From Alphaproteobacteria bacterium (lineage in GTDB: Bacteria > Pseudomonadota > Alphaproteobacteria > UBA7985 > JAUIBT01): DNA of 40,242 nt. The first letter of the stretch is position 1. Each line of letters begins with the position of its first letter. The translations under genes were made by a program, and so were the position numbers. Below are positions 1 to 7,815 of this stretch, in pieces. The stretch is taken from the NCBI GenBank assembly GCA_030428255.1, contig JAUIBT010000028.1, positions 1 through 40,242 of the forward strand, read 5' to 3'. The notes below the pieces were generated by a model, which made no database searches, had not been told where the DNA came from, and saw only the letters and a program-made list of their open reading frames with translations.

Positions 1-113
1 TGTTCTGCCGCCTCAAGGATTTCCGCAGAATAGCAACGCGCTATGACAAACGGGCAGACGTCTTCCTCTCCGCTGTCTATCTCGTGGCGGCCGTGGTCTG
101 GTGGGCCAATTGA
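1..113 (+). CDS. IS5-family transposase, C-terminal fragment
   Basis: The reading frame enters at base 3 and ends at the TGA at 111-113, giving 36 residues. They begin FCRLKDFRRIATRYDKRA and end AVVWWAN. The R-I-A-T-R-Y-D-K spacing followed by a hydrophobic tail ending in WW is typical of the C-terminus of DDE transposases of the IS5 family, including the last part of the catalytic region. The start and most of the gene lie left of the window, so whether the element is intact cannot be judged. Confidence 0.75.
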   Translation, partial: FCRLKDFRRIATRYDKRADVFLSAVYLVAAVVWWAN

Positions 114-122
114 GTCCGAACC
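1..122 (+). mobile_element. Right end of an IS5-family insertion sequence (partial)
   Basis: The first 113 bases encode the C-terminus of an IS5-family transposase, so the window opens inside an insertion sequence. The bases just after the stop (GAGTCCGAACC, about 112-122) look like the terminal repeat of this group, and a CTAG at 123-126 could be the target site. The other end lies outside the window, so the exact boundary is an inference. Confidence 0.6.
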
Positions 123-564
123 CTAGTCGAGCGGTGCAGCTCCGCCTAGGGATGCATGCAAGGGGTTTGCCACGCGCTGGCAGGCCCCTTTACTGTACTG
201 GGCTGGTGTGGCAGTTATGAGTGGGATGGCGCGAAGAATTTGGGAGACAGGAGCGAGAAGCACCAAATTCCTTGCTACATGGCTGGGTCACGGGCTTGAC
301 GCCTCAGCAATTGCCCAACCAACGACGAAGCTCACAAGAAAATCGCAGCAGCAACTATTGGCGGACTGAAGGCTGCTGACGATGTTGCTCTCGGATACGG
401 TATGGGTGTCCTTGTGGGCGTAACGACCAGCAGTCCAGCAGTCGGTAAGGCGGCGGGGCAGCAACGGGTGTGGACGCCGTGATAATCGCGCGGTGATTTA
501 TTATCTAACGGGACCTGTGCATCCTAGGTGAAGTGCCTCGCGTGGTGCCGCCGCTAAGCCTCTG
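114..564. other. Gene-poor stretch with possible decayed coding remnant
   Basis: No convincing gene is seen between the IS end and the methionine sulfoxide reductase gene. A plus-strand frame from about 329 to the TGA near 482 reads as a Gly/Ala-rich peptide (for example KIAAATIGGLKAADDVALG), which could be the tail of a decayed gene. It has no start codon with a ribosome site and I do not recognise it. A strong hairpin at 160-191 is listed separately. Confidence 0.4.
160..191. terminator. Long hairpin, possible terminator
   Basis: AAGGGG at 160-165 pairs with CCCCTT at 185-190, two T/G wobbles follow, and TGCCA at 168-172 pairs with TGGCA at 178-182 around a five-base loop. The stem is about 13 base pairs. 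The T tract is only three bases, so a terminator role is tentative. It lies just past the IS end. Confidence 0.4.
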
Positions 565-1053
565 TTAGGCCTCTGTAAGACCCTCTGGCCGCGCGCCGAA
601 AATCTCCGCGAGCAGCGCCTCGATCGTGCGGGCATCTTGTTTGTCAAAGAAATCAGGCTGGTCGCTGTCGATGTCGAACACGGCGATCAAGTCCCCGTTG
701 CGATCCCAGACCGGCAGCACTAGCTCAGATTGGGTCGAGCTGGCGCAAGCGATGTGGCCTGCAAAGGCGTTGACATCGGGTACGAGCTGGGTGGCCTGCT
801 CGCGCGCCGCCGCGCCGCAGACCCCGCGTGCAAAGGGGATGGCCAGGCAGCCGTGGCCGCCCTGATAGGGGCCAATCTTCAGCAGATCGGGCGCGACAAC
901 GCGGTAGAATCCGACCCAATCGAAACCCTCAACGCCTTGATACAACTCACAGGCGACGGTGGCCATGCAGGCGATGGCGTCGTCTTCACCCGCGCATTGC
1001 AGCCGCGCAGCGTAACAGGCTTGGTCAAGTTGCGCGCGTTTGTCCTCAGCCAT
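565..1053 (-). CDS. msrC: Free methionine-(R)-sulfoxide reductase (GAF domain)
   Basis: A 162-residue single GAF-domain protein of the fRMsr family, which reduces free methionine-R-sulfoxide in the cytoplasm using thioredoxin. Visible signatures are DWVGFY near 45-50, the GPYQG segment at 61-65, and three cysteines at 69, 79 and 103 placed as in the E. coli and yeast enzymes; C103 lies in the ACASSTQSELVLPV block. Length fits the family. Its ATG overlaps the stop of the upstream NnrU-family gene by 8 bases, which suggests translational coupling. SUMT, NnrU and this gene run in the same direction with small gaps and may form one operon. Family assignment is firm; activity is inferred. Confidence 0.88.
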   Translation of the reverse strand: MAEDKRAQLDQACYAARLQCAGEDDAIACMATVACELYQGVEGFDWVGFYRVVAPDLLKIGPYQGGHGCLAIPFARGVCGAAAREQATQLVPDVNAFAGHIACASSTQSELVLPVWDRNGDLIAVFDIDSDQPDFFDKQDARTIEALLAEIFGARPEGLTEA

Positions 1054-1603
1054 AGAGAGGGCTCACGCCGAACAGGAAGGGGTGGGCTAGCAGCAGCACG
1101 ACATAGGCTACCAGGCCCGCAACGACGGTCGTAATCAGGGCGCGCTGGCTATAGACCGGGGTCGGGCCCTTGGGCCGCCACAGACGCGACAGCAATTGCA
1201 GGGCGGACAGCAGGGCAAAGGTGCCGAAAAGCCAGGCCGAACGGGTCTCGCCATTGGCCAGGTAGTGCAGCAAGCCCCAGAGCATGACGCCGGTGGTCAT
1301 GGGATGCGGGATAAAGCGGCGAAGCGGCGTTTTGGTGCCATTGCTGGCCAGCAGGATGAAGACCAGCGGCATGAGCGCCAGCGTTAGGTGACGCGCCCAA
1401 GTGGCGGGCTCGCGAAAGCTGTCGGCGGGCGCAATGATGAAGCCCCAGATCACCAGGGCCAGGCTGGCGAGTGACAGCAGGCTGAAGACACCGCGATAAG
1501 CTTTGTCGCCCAGCTTGGCCTTCACTGCGCGGTGCAAGGGCGGCACGGAGGGCAGCAGGTGGATTAGGGAAAAGACCAACAGGCCGATTAGTAGCAAGGT
1601 CAT
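1046..1603 (-). CDS. NnrU-family integral membrane protein
   Basis: A 185-residue polytopic membrane protein with about five to six hydrophobic segments, starting MTLLLIGLLVFSLIHLLPSVP. The central block with R-F-I-P-H-P, GVMLWGLLHYLANGE and the following hydrophobic run matches the NnrU family. The name comes from a gene near nitrite/nitric oxide reductase loci, but many members have no link to denitrification and the molecular role is unknown. The conserved histidines in the HP and LLH motifs could bind heme, but that is only a suggestion. It lies 40 bases after SUMT and overlaps the methionine sulfoxide reductase start. Confidence 0.82.
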   Translation of the reverse strand: MTLLLIGLLVFSLIHLLPSVPPLHRAVKAKLGDKAYRGVFSLLSLASLALVIWGFIIAPADSFREPATWARHLTLALMPLVFILLASNGTKTPLRRFIPHPMTTGVMLWGLLHYLANGETRSAWLFGTFALLSALQLLSRLWRPKGPTPVYSQRALITTVVAGLVAYVVLLLAHPFLFGVSPLYG

Positions 1604-1643
1604 AGGGGCTCCGTTGCAAGCAAGGCCATAGGCCGATGGGGGC

Positions 1644-2459
1644 TTAGCCTAGAGGATTTGCCACCAGGCGTCGACCATCAAGCGCGCCTTGCCAGTCCAA
1701 GCCAGCGCGCAGGCGCACAACATCACCAACCACGATGATGGCGGGCGGCTCCAGGCCAGCGGCGGCCACGTCCTCAACGCAAGCGGAAAGACTGGTCTCA
1801 AGCACCTGCATGCTGGGCAAGGTTGCGTTGCAGACCAGCGCCACGGGCTCGCTGTCAGGGCGCCCCGCGCGGCGCAACTGCTCGACGATCTCCGGCAGGT
1901 GCTTCATGCCCATATAAAAGACCAGTACCGGGGCGCTCTTGACCAGCGCCTGCCAGTCGATATCGTCCGGAACGTCGCCCGCCATGGAGTGGCCCGTGAT
2001 AAAGGTGACTGCCGTGTTGACCTGGCGATGGGTCAGCGGAATGCCCGCATAAGCCAGGCCGCCCAGACCGGCAGAGATGCCCGGTATGACGCGAAATGGC
2101 ACATCATGCTCGACCAGGGCCAGGGCCTCTTCGCCGCCGCGGCCGAAAACAAAGGGATCGCCGCCCTTCAGGCGCAAGACCCGCTTGCCCGCCCGCGCCA
2201 GCTCGACCAAGCGCGCTGAGATATCGGCCTGGAGCGCGCTGGGTTTGCCGCCACGCTTGCCCGCGTATTCGCGGCTGGCCTCTGGGTTGACCAGATCCAA
2301 GCAGCGCTCATCGACCAAGGCGTCATAAACAAGGTGGTCACACGAACGCAGCGCATGATAAGCATGCAGCGTGAGCAGGCCGGGGTCGCCAGGCCCGGCA
2401 CCACAGAGCCAGACCCAGCCCGGCTCGAACGAGGGCAGGGTATCAAGTATATCGGTCAT
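1644..2459 (-). CDS. cobA: Uroporphyrinogen-III C-methyltransferase (SUMT)
   Basis: SUMT methylates uroporphyrinogen III at C2 and C7 with S-adenosylmethionine to give precorrin-2, the entry to corrin and siroheme synthesis. The 271-residue protein has the tetrapyrrole methylase motifs in order: GAGPGDPG at 20-27, VYDALV at 44-49, LKGGDPFVFGRGGEE at 97-111 and VIPGISA near 124-130. The frame is open 106 codons further upstream, but that part overlaps divergent cbiD and is unlike the family. The ATG at 2459 (MTDILDTLPS) is therefore preferred. There is no fused CysG-type oxidase/ferrochelatase part, so this is the stand-alone form. It is divergent from cbiD, with only about 55 bases between the two starts. 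Confidence 0.93.
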   Translation of the reverse strand: MTDILDTLPSFEPGWVWLCGAGPGDPGLLTLHAYHALRSCDHLVYDALVDERCLDLVNPEASREYAGKRGGKPSALQADISARLVELARAGKRVLRLKGGDPFVFGRGGEEALALVEHDVPFRVIPGISAGLGGLAYAGIPLTHRQVNTAVTFITGHSMAGDVPDDIDWQALVKSAPVLVFYMGMKHLPEIVEQLRRAGRPDSEPVALVCNATLPSMQVLETSLSACVEDVAAAGLEPPAIIVVGDVVRLRAGLDWQGALDGRRLVANPLG

Positions 2460-2513
2460 GTCTTCGTCATAAGCGCAAGGCGGATGAGGACAAAGAGGAA
2501 AAGCGGCGCGCTT

Positions 2514-3638
2514 ATGCCAAAGCCCGACAGCAACGCAAAACCGCAGCCCGAGGCCGCTACAGCACTGCGGCGTGGCTGGACGACAGGGGCCTGTGCAACC
2601 GCTGCGCTCAAGGCGGCTTTGACGGGGTTGCTGAGCGGGCGTTGCCCGGACCCGGTGACGATTCGCTTGCCCAAGGGTCAGGAGCCAGCCTTTGCTCTGG
2701 CGCTGGAGCACATCGAGCCGGGCCGCGTGACTTGCGGCATTATCAAAGATGCGGGCGATGATCCCGATGTGACCCACGGCGCGTTGGTGAAAGTCACCGT
2801 GCGAGCGGGCTCAGCGGGGCAAGGGCTGCTGCTGGAGGCAGGCGAGGGCGTCGGTGTGGTGACGCGCGCCGGGCTGCCGATTGCGGTTGGGCAGGCCTCG
2901 ATCACGCCGGTGCCACGCGCCATGATGCAGGCAGTGGTCGAGCAGGTCTGTCATCAACAGGGCTGCGCGTCGGATTTCACGGCCACGGTCTCGATTCCAG
3001 GTGGGCAGGCGCTGGCGGAAAAGACGCTGAACCCGCGCCTGGGCATCCTTGGCGGCCTGTCGATCTTGGGCACCACAGGCATCGTCATTCCCTATTCCTG
3101 CAGCTCGTGGATTCATTCCATCCATCGCGGCATCGACGTGGCGCGGGCCGCTGGGCTGACCCACGTGGCGGCCTCGACGGGCTCGACCAGCGAAGCGCGC
3201 ATTCAGGCGCTGTATGATCTGCCGGACCAAGCGCTGATCGACATGGGCGATTTTGCGGGCGGCACGCTGAAATATCTGCGCGATCATCCTGTGGCGCGCT
3301 TGTCGCTGGCGGGGGGGGTCGGCAAGTTTGCTAAGCTGGCTCAGGGCTTCATGGACCTGCACGCCCATCGTTCGCAACTCGACATTGATTGGATGCTGGC
3401 TCTGTGTCGCGAACTGGCTGCGCCAGAGCCTGTGTTGAGAGCCGTCGCGGAGTCGCAGACCGCGGCCCAGATCTTGGGGATTTGCCGAGATTATGGCGAG
3501 AACTTGGCGGAGCGCCTCTGCCAGGCCATCGCTGATCGGGCCCGCGCCCAGGCGCAATCTGTGGTTGGTGACGCGGTTCGTGTGGAAATCCACCTTTTTG
3601 ATCGCCAAGGACACGCTTTAGCACAATCCTTTGCGTAA
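2514..3638 (+). CDS. cbiD: Cobalt-precorrin-5B C1-methyltransferase CbiD
   Basis: CbiD methylates C1 of the corrin ring during ring contraction chemistry. The 374-residue product has the N-terminal signature RRGWTTGACATA at 19-30 and the SCSSWIHSIHRGID / ASTGSTSEA region in the middle, both diagnostic. The frame stays open back to 2334, but that part is antisense to cobA. An in-frame ATG at 2484 is also possible; 2514 was chosen for the typical length before the RRGWTTG motif, although its purine-rich GAGGA lies about 14 bases upstream, longer than ideal. It is classically an anaerobic-route enzyme, yet it sits here with cobW, which usually marks the aerobic route. Confidence 0.93.
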   Translation: MPKPDSNAKPQPEAATALRRGWTTGACATAALKAALTGLLSGRCPDPVTIRLPKGQEPAFALALEHIEPGRVTCGIIKDAGDDPDVTHGALVKVTVRAGSAGQGLLLEAGEGVGVVTRAGLPIAVGQASITPVPRAMMQAVVEQVCHQQGCASDFTATVSIPGGQALAEKTLNPRLGILGGLSILGTTGIVIPYSCSSWIHSIHRGIDVARAAGLTHVAASTGSTSEARIQALYDLPDQALIDMGDFAGGTLKYLRDHPVARLSLAGGVGKFAKLAQGFMDLHAHRSQLDIDWMLALCRELAAPEPVLRAVAESQTAAQILGICRDYGENLAERLCQAIADRARAQAQSVVGDAVRVEIHLFDRQGHALAQSFA

Positions 3639-3745
3639 CTCTTGCACATCTTGTCGTTACACCAGGCTCAACACAACGGGCTTGAGCGCGACTTCAGCGC
3701 TGGCTTGTCGAAAAACGCCGATAAGAAACGCAAGAGGGATCGCTC

Positions 3746-3982
3746 ATGAAAGTCACCATGCCGAAGATTGCACAACGCCTAGGTCGTTTGGCCGCCGCTT
3801 TGACCTTCCTAGGTCTCTTGTTGTTTGCGCTGACCTCAGGTGTCTCAGGCCTGGAGCGCGCCCTGGCCCCGCAAGCCCCCAACTTCGCGCCCAGCGCCGA
3901 GCCCATGAAGCGCTATCAAAGCATTTTGGTGCAGCATCGCATGCGCTATGTGAAACTGCGCTATTTGGACGGCCCAGTCTAA
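3746..3982 (+). CDS. Small exported or membrane-anchored protein, unknown
   Basis: A 78-residue protein not recognised as any named family. An AGAGGGA ribosome site at 3733-3739 sits six bases before the ATG, which supports translation. Residues 1-15 are basic (two K, two R), followed by a hydrophobic stretch from about 16 to 33 (AAALTFLGLLLFALTSGV). This looks like a signal peptide or single membrane anchor. The remaining 45 residues are proline-rich and then basic, ending KLRYLDGPV. It lies between cbiD and cobK on the same strand, about 107 bases after cbiD. A cobalamin role is guilt by association only. Confidence 0.6.
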   Translation: MKVTMPKIAQRLGRLAAALTFLGLLLFALTSGVSGLERALAPQAPNFAPSAEPMKRYQSILVQHRMRYVKLRYLDGPV

Positions 3983-4038
3983 GGCCCCAAGGCGCGCAGC
4001 CATAGTTTCGGCACGACAGGTTTGATATAGTTGCGCCC

Positions 4039-4773
4039 ATGAGCAGACTTCTGATTCTGGGCGGAACGCAAGACGCGCGCGCGTTGGCGAGTGCGCTTGC
4101 AGACCAAGGCCACGACCTTACCTACTCCTTAGCTGGTGCGACGCAAGATCCGCGTGTGCCTGATGGCGTGCACATGCGCCGAGGCGGCTTCGGTGGCGTT
4201 GATGGCTTGGTCGGCTGGTGCCTCTTGAACGACGTGCGCGCCTTGATCGATGCGACCCACCCCTTTGCAGCACGCATGAGCCGCAATGCCGTTAAAGCAG
4301 CGCTGATGCTGAACCTGCCCTGCCTGCGTCTGGAGCGCGAGATTTGGCGCGCGGAGCCGGGCGACGCCTGGACGCTCTACGCGCGTTTGGACGACATGGT
4401 GTTGAGCTTGGCGGACATGTCCGGTCGGCGTGTGTTGCTGGCCATTGGCCGCCAAGATGTCTTTCGCTTTGTTCCCCTTAAGCAGCATCATTTCTTGGTT
4501 CGCTCGGTTGAGCCGCCCCCACGATATCCGCCCGACAGCCAAGCTTTATTAGCACGCGGCCCTTTCTCGCCGGAAGACGAAGAGGCGTTGCTGCGCGATC
4601 AAGGCGTGGATCTGGTCATTGCCAAGAACGCGGGCGGCCAATCTGGCTACAGCAAGCTGCAGGCCGCGCGGACGCTTGGCCGCGAAGTCTGGCTTCTGGA
4701 GCCGCCAGCCCTGCCGCCAACCAGTCTGGCCGCCAGTCGCGATCAGGCTTTGGCCTGGGTCGCCCAGCTCTAG
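4039..4773 (+). CDS. cobK: Precorrin-6A reductase CobK/CbiJ
   Basis: A 244-residue NAD(P)H-dependent reductase that converts precorrin-6A (or its cobalt form) to the dihydro product in corrin synthesis. Features seen: an N-terminal nucleotide-binding start LILGGTQDARALA (5-17), the conserved DATHPFA motif at 71-77, LLAIGRQDV near 136-144, VRSVEPPP near 155 and IAKNAGG near 196-202. Length matches the family. The ATG at 4039 is the only sensible start. It is in the same direction as cbiD and cobU and is probably co-transcribed. Confidence 0.93.
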   Translation: MSRLLILGGTQDARALASALADQGHDLTYSLAGATQDPRVPDGVHMRRGGFGGVDGLVGWCLLNDVRALIDATHPFAARMSRNAVKAALMLNLPCLRLEREIWRAEPGDAWTLYARLDDMVLSLADMSGRRVLLAIGRQDVFRFVPLKQHHFLVRSVEPPPRYPPDSQALLARGPFSPEDEEALLRDQGVDLVIAKNAGGQSGYSKLQAARTLGREVWLLEPPALPPTSLAASRDQALAWVAQL

Positions 4774-4867
4774 GCGATGTGGCGTTTTCTTGCCAGAATG
4801 TCGCAGGCAAGATGGCGACAGTCGGTTCGGGCTGGCCACGCTTGTGGCAAACTGCCAAGCTAGAGAC

Positions 4868-5125
4868 ATGACTGAAGACTTGCGCCTCCTGACCCGCAAG
4901 CGTCGCCCACGTCGGCGCATGGTGGACACCAGTATTCCCTCGCCTTGCATCCAAGTATGCCAGGTGGAAAACGATATCTGCGTTGGCTGTGGACGCAGCG
5001 TCGATGATATTCGTGCTTGGATTATTATGACCGCCGACGAGAAAACCCAGAGCCTGCATGACGCAGAGCAACGGTTGGCCGCACAAACGCGCCGAACTGA
5101 CGAGGCGCTGAAAGAGGTTGCCTAA
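4868..5125 (+). CDS. DUF1289 family small cysteine protein
   Basis: An 85-residue protein with the DUF1289 signature SPCIQVCQVENDICVGCGRS (about 25-44), then the typical IRAWIIM and a charged helix. The four cysteines (C-x3-C, then C-x2-C) suggest a metal or iron-sulfur site, but no function is established for the family. The frame is open further upstream to 4619, antisense to other frames and overlapping cobK; the ATG at 4868 gives the usual family size. The stop lies one base before the cobU ATG, so the two are probably translated together. Confidence 0.8.
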   Translation: MTEDLRLLTRKRRPRRRMVDTSIPSPCIQVCQVENDICVGCGRSVDDIRAWIIMTADEKTQSLHDAEQRLAAQTRRTDEALKEVA

Positions 5126-5126
5126 G

Positions 5127-5630
5127 ATGGCAACTAAGACGCTGGTTCTGGGTGGCATTCGTTCGGGAAAATCGACCTTGGCTGAAAGCCTGATGGCGAG
5201 CACGGCACCGCCCTATCTGTATATCGCAACCGCCGAGCAGCATGACGATGGCATGCGCCAGCGTGTCACCCAGCATCAAGCCCGCCGTGGCGGGGATTGG
5301 CGCTTGTGCGAAACCCCTTTGGACCTACCCGACGCCGTTCGTTCTGCGCGTCAGCCTGTCTTGGTGGACTGTTTGTCCATGTGGGTAAGCAATCTTTTGT
5401 TAGCAGAACGGCCCCTTGAGCCCGCTTTCGAGGCGCTGGTTGCGGCCCTGCAAGCCAGCGATCAGGCCATAATTTGCGTCAGCAACGAAGTGGGGTTGGG
5501 CGGGATCTCGGCCAATGCTTTACAACGACGCTTTGCCGACACCCTGGGCTTGCTCAATCAACGGGTTGCTGGCATGTCAGACCAGGTGTTTTTCATGGCG
5601 GCAGGCTTGCCGCTCAAATTGAAGGGGTAG
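5127..5630 (+). CDS. cobU: Adenosylcobinamide kinase / guanylyltransferase
   Basis: A bifunctional enzyme (CobU in Salmonella, CobP in Pseudomonas naming). It phosphorylates adenosylcobinamide and transfers GMP to give AdoCbi-GDP for nucleotide loop assembly. The 167-residue protein has the P-loop GGIRSGKS at 9-16, the guanylylation histidine at about H50 in QHQARRGGDW, the VDCLSMWVSNLL block at 80-91 and SNEVGLG near 122. The ATG at 5127 has AAAGAGG nine bases upstream; a TTG at 5118 is in frame but overlaps the ribosome site. The gene begins right after the DUF1289 stop and ends five bases before cobW. Confidence 0.93.
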   Translation: MATKTLVLGGIRSGKSTLAESLMASTAPPYLYIATAEQHDDGMRQRVTQHQARRGGDWRLCETPLDLPDAVRSARQPVLVDCLSMWVSNLLLAERPLEPAFEALVAALQASDQAIICVSNEVGLGGISANALQRRFADTLGLLNQRVAGMSDQVFFMAAGLPLKLKG

Positions 5631-5635
5631 GCCTC

Positions 5636-6691
5636 ATGGCGCGCATTCCAGCCACGGTCATCACGGGCTTTCTTGGGGCAGGCAAGACCAGTCTGATCCG
5701 CCACCTGCTGACCCATGCCAGCGGCAAACGGATCGCACTGCTGATCAACGAGTTCGGCGATGTCGGCGTTGACGGCGAAATATTGAAGGCTTGCGGCGCG
5801 CCCTCTTGCAGCCAAGACGATATCATCGAGCTGGCCAATGGCTGTATCTGCTGCACGGTGGCCGACGATTTTTTGCCGGCGATTGAGGCCTTGCTGGCGC
5901 GCGAGCCCAAGCCCGATCACATCATCGTTGAGACTTCGGGGCTGGCATTGCCCAAGCCCTTGGTGAAAGCCTTCGCTTGGCCCGATGTCAAAGCGGCGGT
6001 GACGGTTGATGGCGTGGTAACGGTGCTGGACGCTGCGGCCTTGGCCGCCGGACGCATCGCCGACGACTTGGCCGCTTTGGAGGCTCAGCGCGCCGCCGAT
6101 GAGACCCTGGACCACGAAAGCCCGATTGAAGAGCTGTTCGAAGAGCAATTGGGCTGCGCGGATCTGGTGATCTTGAACAAGATGGATCTGGTGTCCGATC
6201 AGGCCGACGCTCTGCTGGCCAAGCTCCGGCCTATGATCCGCCCGGGTGCGCAAATCCTGCAAGCCCAGGGGGCAGCGGTCGATTCCGCCGTCGTGCTGGG
6301 GCTAGAAGCAGCTGCCGAGGATGATCTGGACTCGCGCCCCTCGCACCACGACGATGGACACGAGCACGACCACGAGGATTTCGAGACCTTTATCGTTGAA
6401 CTGGCCCCGCTGGCTTCGCAAGACGCGCTGGAGCCTCTGCGAGCGGCGATTGCCGATTTGGTCGCCCGCCACCCCATCTATCGCATCAAAGGCTTCGCCG
6501 AGGTACTGGGCAAGCCCATGCGCCTGACGTTGCAAGGCGTGGGGCCGCGTTTGGAGAGCTATTTTGACCGCCCTTGGCAGGCCGACGAGACCCGGGCTAC
6601 CCGCCTGGTGGTGATTGGTGCGCACGGCCTGGACCAGGCGGCGATTGCGCAAGGGTTGCGCGCGGCGGTTTTGGCACAAGCCGCTGAATAG
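5636..6691 (+). CDS. cobW: CobW, GTPase of the COG0523 metallochaperone family
   Basis: A 351-residue P-loop GTPase. It has Walker A GFLGAGKTS at 11-19, INEFGDVGVD near 37-46, the metal-binding GCICC at 69-73, the ETSGLALPKP switch region near 100-110, and NKMDL for guanine recognition near 180. A histidine/aspartate-rich metal loop (HHDDGHEHDHEDFE) follows, and then the CobW C-terminal domain. CobW is thought to supply cobalt to CobNST cobaltochelatase, but cobN does not follow here. The frame is open into cobU; the ATG at 5636, with AAGGGG upstream, gives the correct N-terminus. Confidence 0.92.
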   Translation: MARIPATVITGFLGAGKTSLIRHLLTHASGKRIALLINEFGDVGVDGEILKACGAPSCSQDDIIELANGCICCTVADDFLPAIEALLAREPKPDHIIVETSGLALPKPLVKAFAWPDVKAAVTVDGVVTVLDAAALAAGRIADDLAALEAQRAADETLDHESPIEELFEEQLGCADLVILNKMDLVSDQADALLAKLRPMIRPGAQILQAQGAAVDSAVVLGLEAAAEDDLDSRPSHHDDGHEHDHEDFETFIVELAPLASQDALEPLRAAIADLVARHPIYRIKGFAEVLGKPMRLTLQGVGPRLESYFDRPWQADETRATRLVVIGAHGLDQAAIAQGLRAAVLAQAAE

Positions 6692-6703
6692 TCGCGAGAA
6701 TTT

Positions 6704-6732
6704 GAAAGGGTCGGGGGCTTGGCTCCCCTTTC
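6704..6732. terminator. Hairpin between cobW and tRNA-Thr
   Basis: GAAAGGG at 6704-6710 can pair with CCCTTTC at 6726-6732 around a 15-base loop, with an alternative GGGG/CCCC pairing inside. It sits after the cobW stop and after the 3' end of the opposite-strand tRNA, where a shared terminator is expected. There is no clear T tract, so confidence is low. Confidence 0.3.
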
Positions 6733-6802
6733 GGGGCCCCATGGTGGCTCACGCGGTATCAAACGCAGTTGGATGACAGGTCTCGCGCCACCTTGGGAAA
6801 GG

Positions 6803-6878
<76 letters not shown>

Positions 6879-7089
6879 ATAAGCGAGGTCGTTTGCTAAC
6901 CAATGCCGGGACAAAAGGCAAGAGGCTTTTGCACTCCGCGACTTGCTTTTTTGTCTCCACTTAGCCCATATGCCTGCCATAGCGACCAAGGTGTCAACCG
7001 CTAGGCTCCAGTGCCGAAGCGGGGAGGCCCCTGCAATTTACAGCCAGGTTGATCCGCGCAACCATCCTTTAGCCAGCGAGCCGAAGACC

Positions 7090-7815
7090 ATGACCAAGCC
7101 TTCGGGCCCCAAGCCGACCCGCCGCCGCAAGGCACAGGAGACCAAACCGCCGCGCCGCGCTGGTGCTGCTCGCGCCAGGCCGGGCGCGAGCGCTGGCCTG
7201 CCTGCTGGCAAAACGCCGACGGGCGGTATGTCGTCTCCCGCAAATCTGGCTACAAGACCGCCGGCAAATCTTGGCGCCGAACAAAGCGCACAAGAGCGTA
7301 TGCTGCAAGTGGCGGTGATCTTGGGCGGCCATGGTATCAAGGGGCAGGCACGGCTGAAGGTTTTCATCGAAGATCCCTTGGCGCTGGGCGATCTTTCTCC
7401 CATCCTGGACGCGCATGGCAAGACCTGGCGGCTGAAACCTCAGACCTTTGCTAAGGGTGTGCTGATCGCCCAAGTGGGCGACCTGCGTTATCGCGATCAG
7501 GTTGAAGCCTTAAAGGGGCTCAAGCTGTTTGTGCCTGCTTCGGCACTGCCCGAGACCGACGATGACGAATTCTATCCGCACGAGTTAGAAGGCCTGCGCG
7601 CCCTGCGCCCGGACGGATCGCTGTTCGGCGAAGTGGTGAACCTGCGCGACTACGGTGCAGGCGACCTGCTGAATGTACGCCTGGCTGAGACCGGCAAGCA
7701 GGAGCTGTTTGCCTTCACAAAGGCCGTGGTGCCCGAGGTCAAGGTGGCCGAAGGTTATTTGGTGATCGACCCGCCGGGCGAGGTGATCTCCCGCGATGAA
7801 GAGGGCGTGCACTGA
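7090..7815 (+). CDS. rimM: Ribosome maturation factor RimM
   Basis: RimM binds S19 and helps mature the 30S head. The recognisable protein begins near residue 71 ([20 protein letters not shown]), with the RimM N-terminal barrel to about 165 and a PRC-barrel domain after it ([10 protein letters not shown]...[15 protein letters not shown]). With the ATG at 7090 the protein has 241 residues, including a 70-residue N-terminal tail rich in Ala, Pro, Arg and Lys that the family normally lacks. ATGs at 7228 and 7300 are possible alternatives, and 7300 would give a standard 171-residue RimM. The stop overlaps the trmD start (TGATG). rpsP, often directly upstream in bacteria, is absent; a tRNA is found instead. 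Confidence 0.9.
   Translation: MTKPSGPKPTRRRKAQETKPPRRAGAARARPGASAGLPAGKTPTGGMSSPANLATRPPANLGAEQSAQERMLQVAVILGGHGIKGQARLKVFIEDPLALGDLSPILDAHGKTWRLKPQTFAKGVLIAQVGDLRYRDQVEALKGLKLFVPASALPETDDDEFYPHELEGLRALRPDGSLFGEVVNLRDYGAGDLLNVRLAETGKQELFAFTKAVVPEVKVAEGYLVIDPPGEVISRDEEGVH

Noticed and set aside
2460-2513. Cobalamin riboswitch upstream of the cob genes
   Set aside because: The gap between the divergent cobA and cbiD starts is only about 55 bases, and no B12-box-like sequence is seen before cobK or cobU either.
2460-2777. N-terminal extension of SUMT by 106 codons
   Set aside because: The extra part is antisense to cbiD, rich in Arg/Cys/Pro, and not like any methylase; the ATG at 2459 gives the normal family start.
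3631-4005. 124-codon plus-strand frame overlapping the small exported protein
   Set aside because: It has no ribosome site and Arg/Cys-rich shadow-like composition; the other frame at 3746 has both a ribosome site and a signal-like segment.
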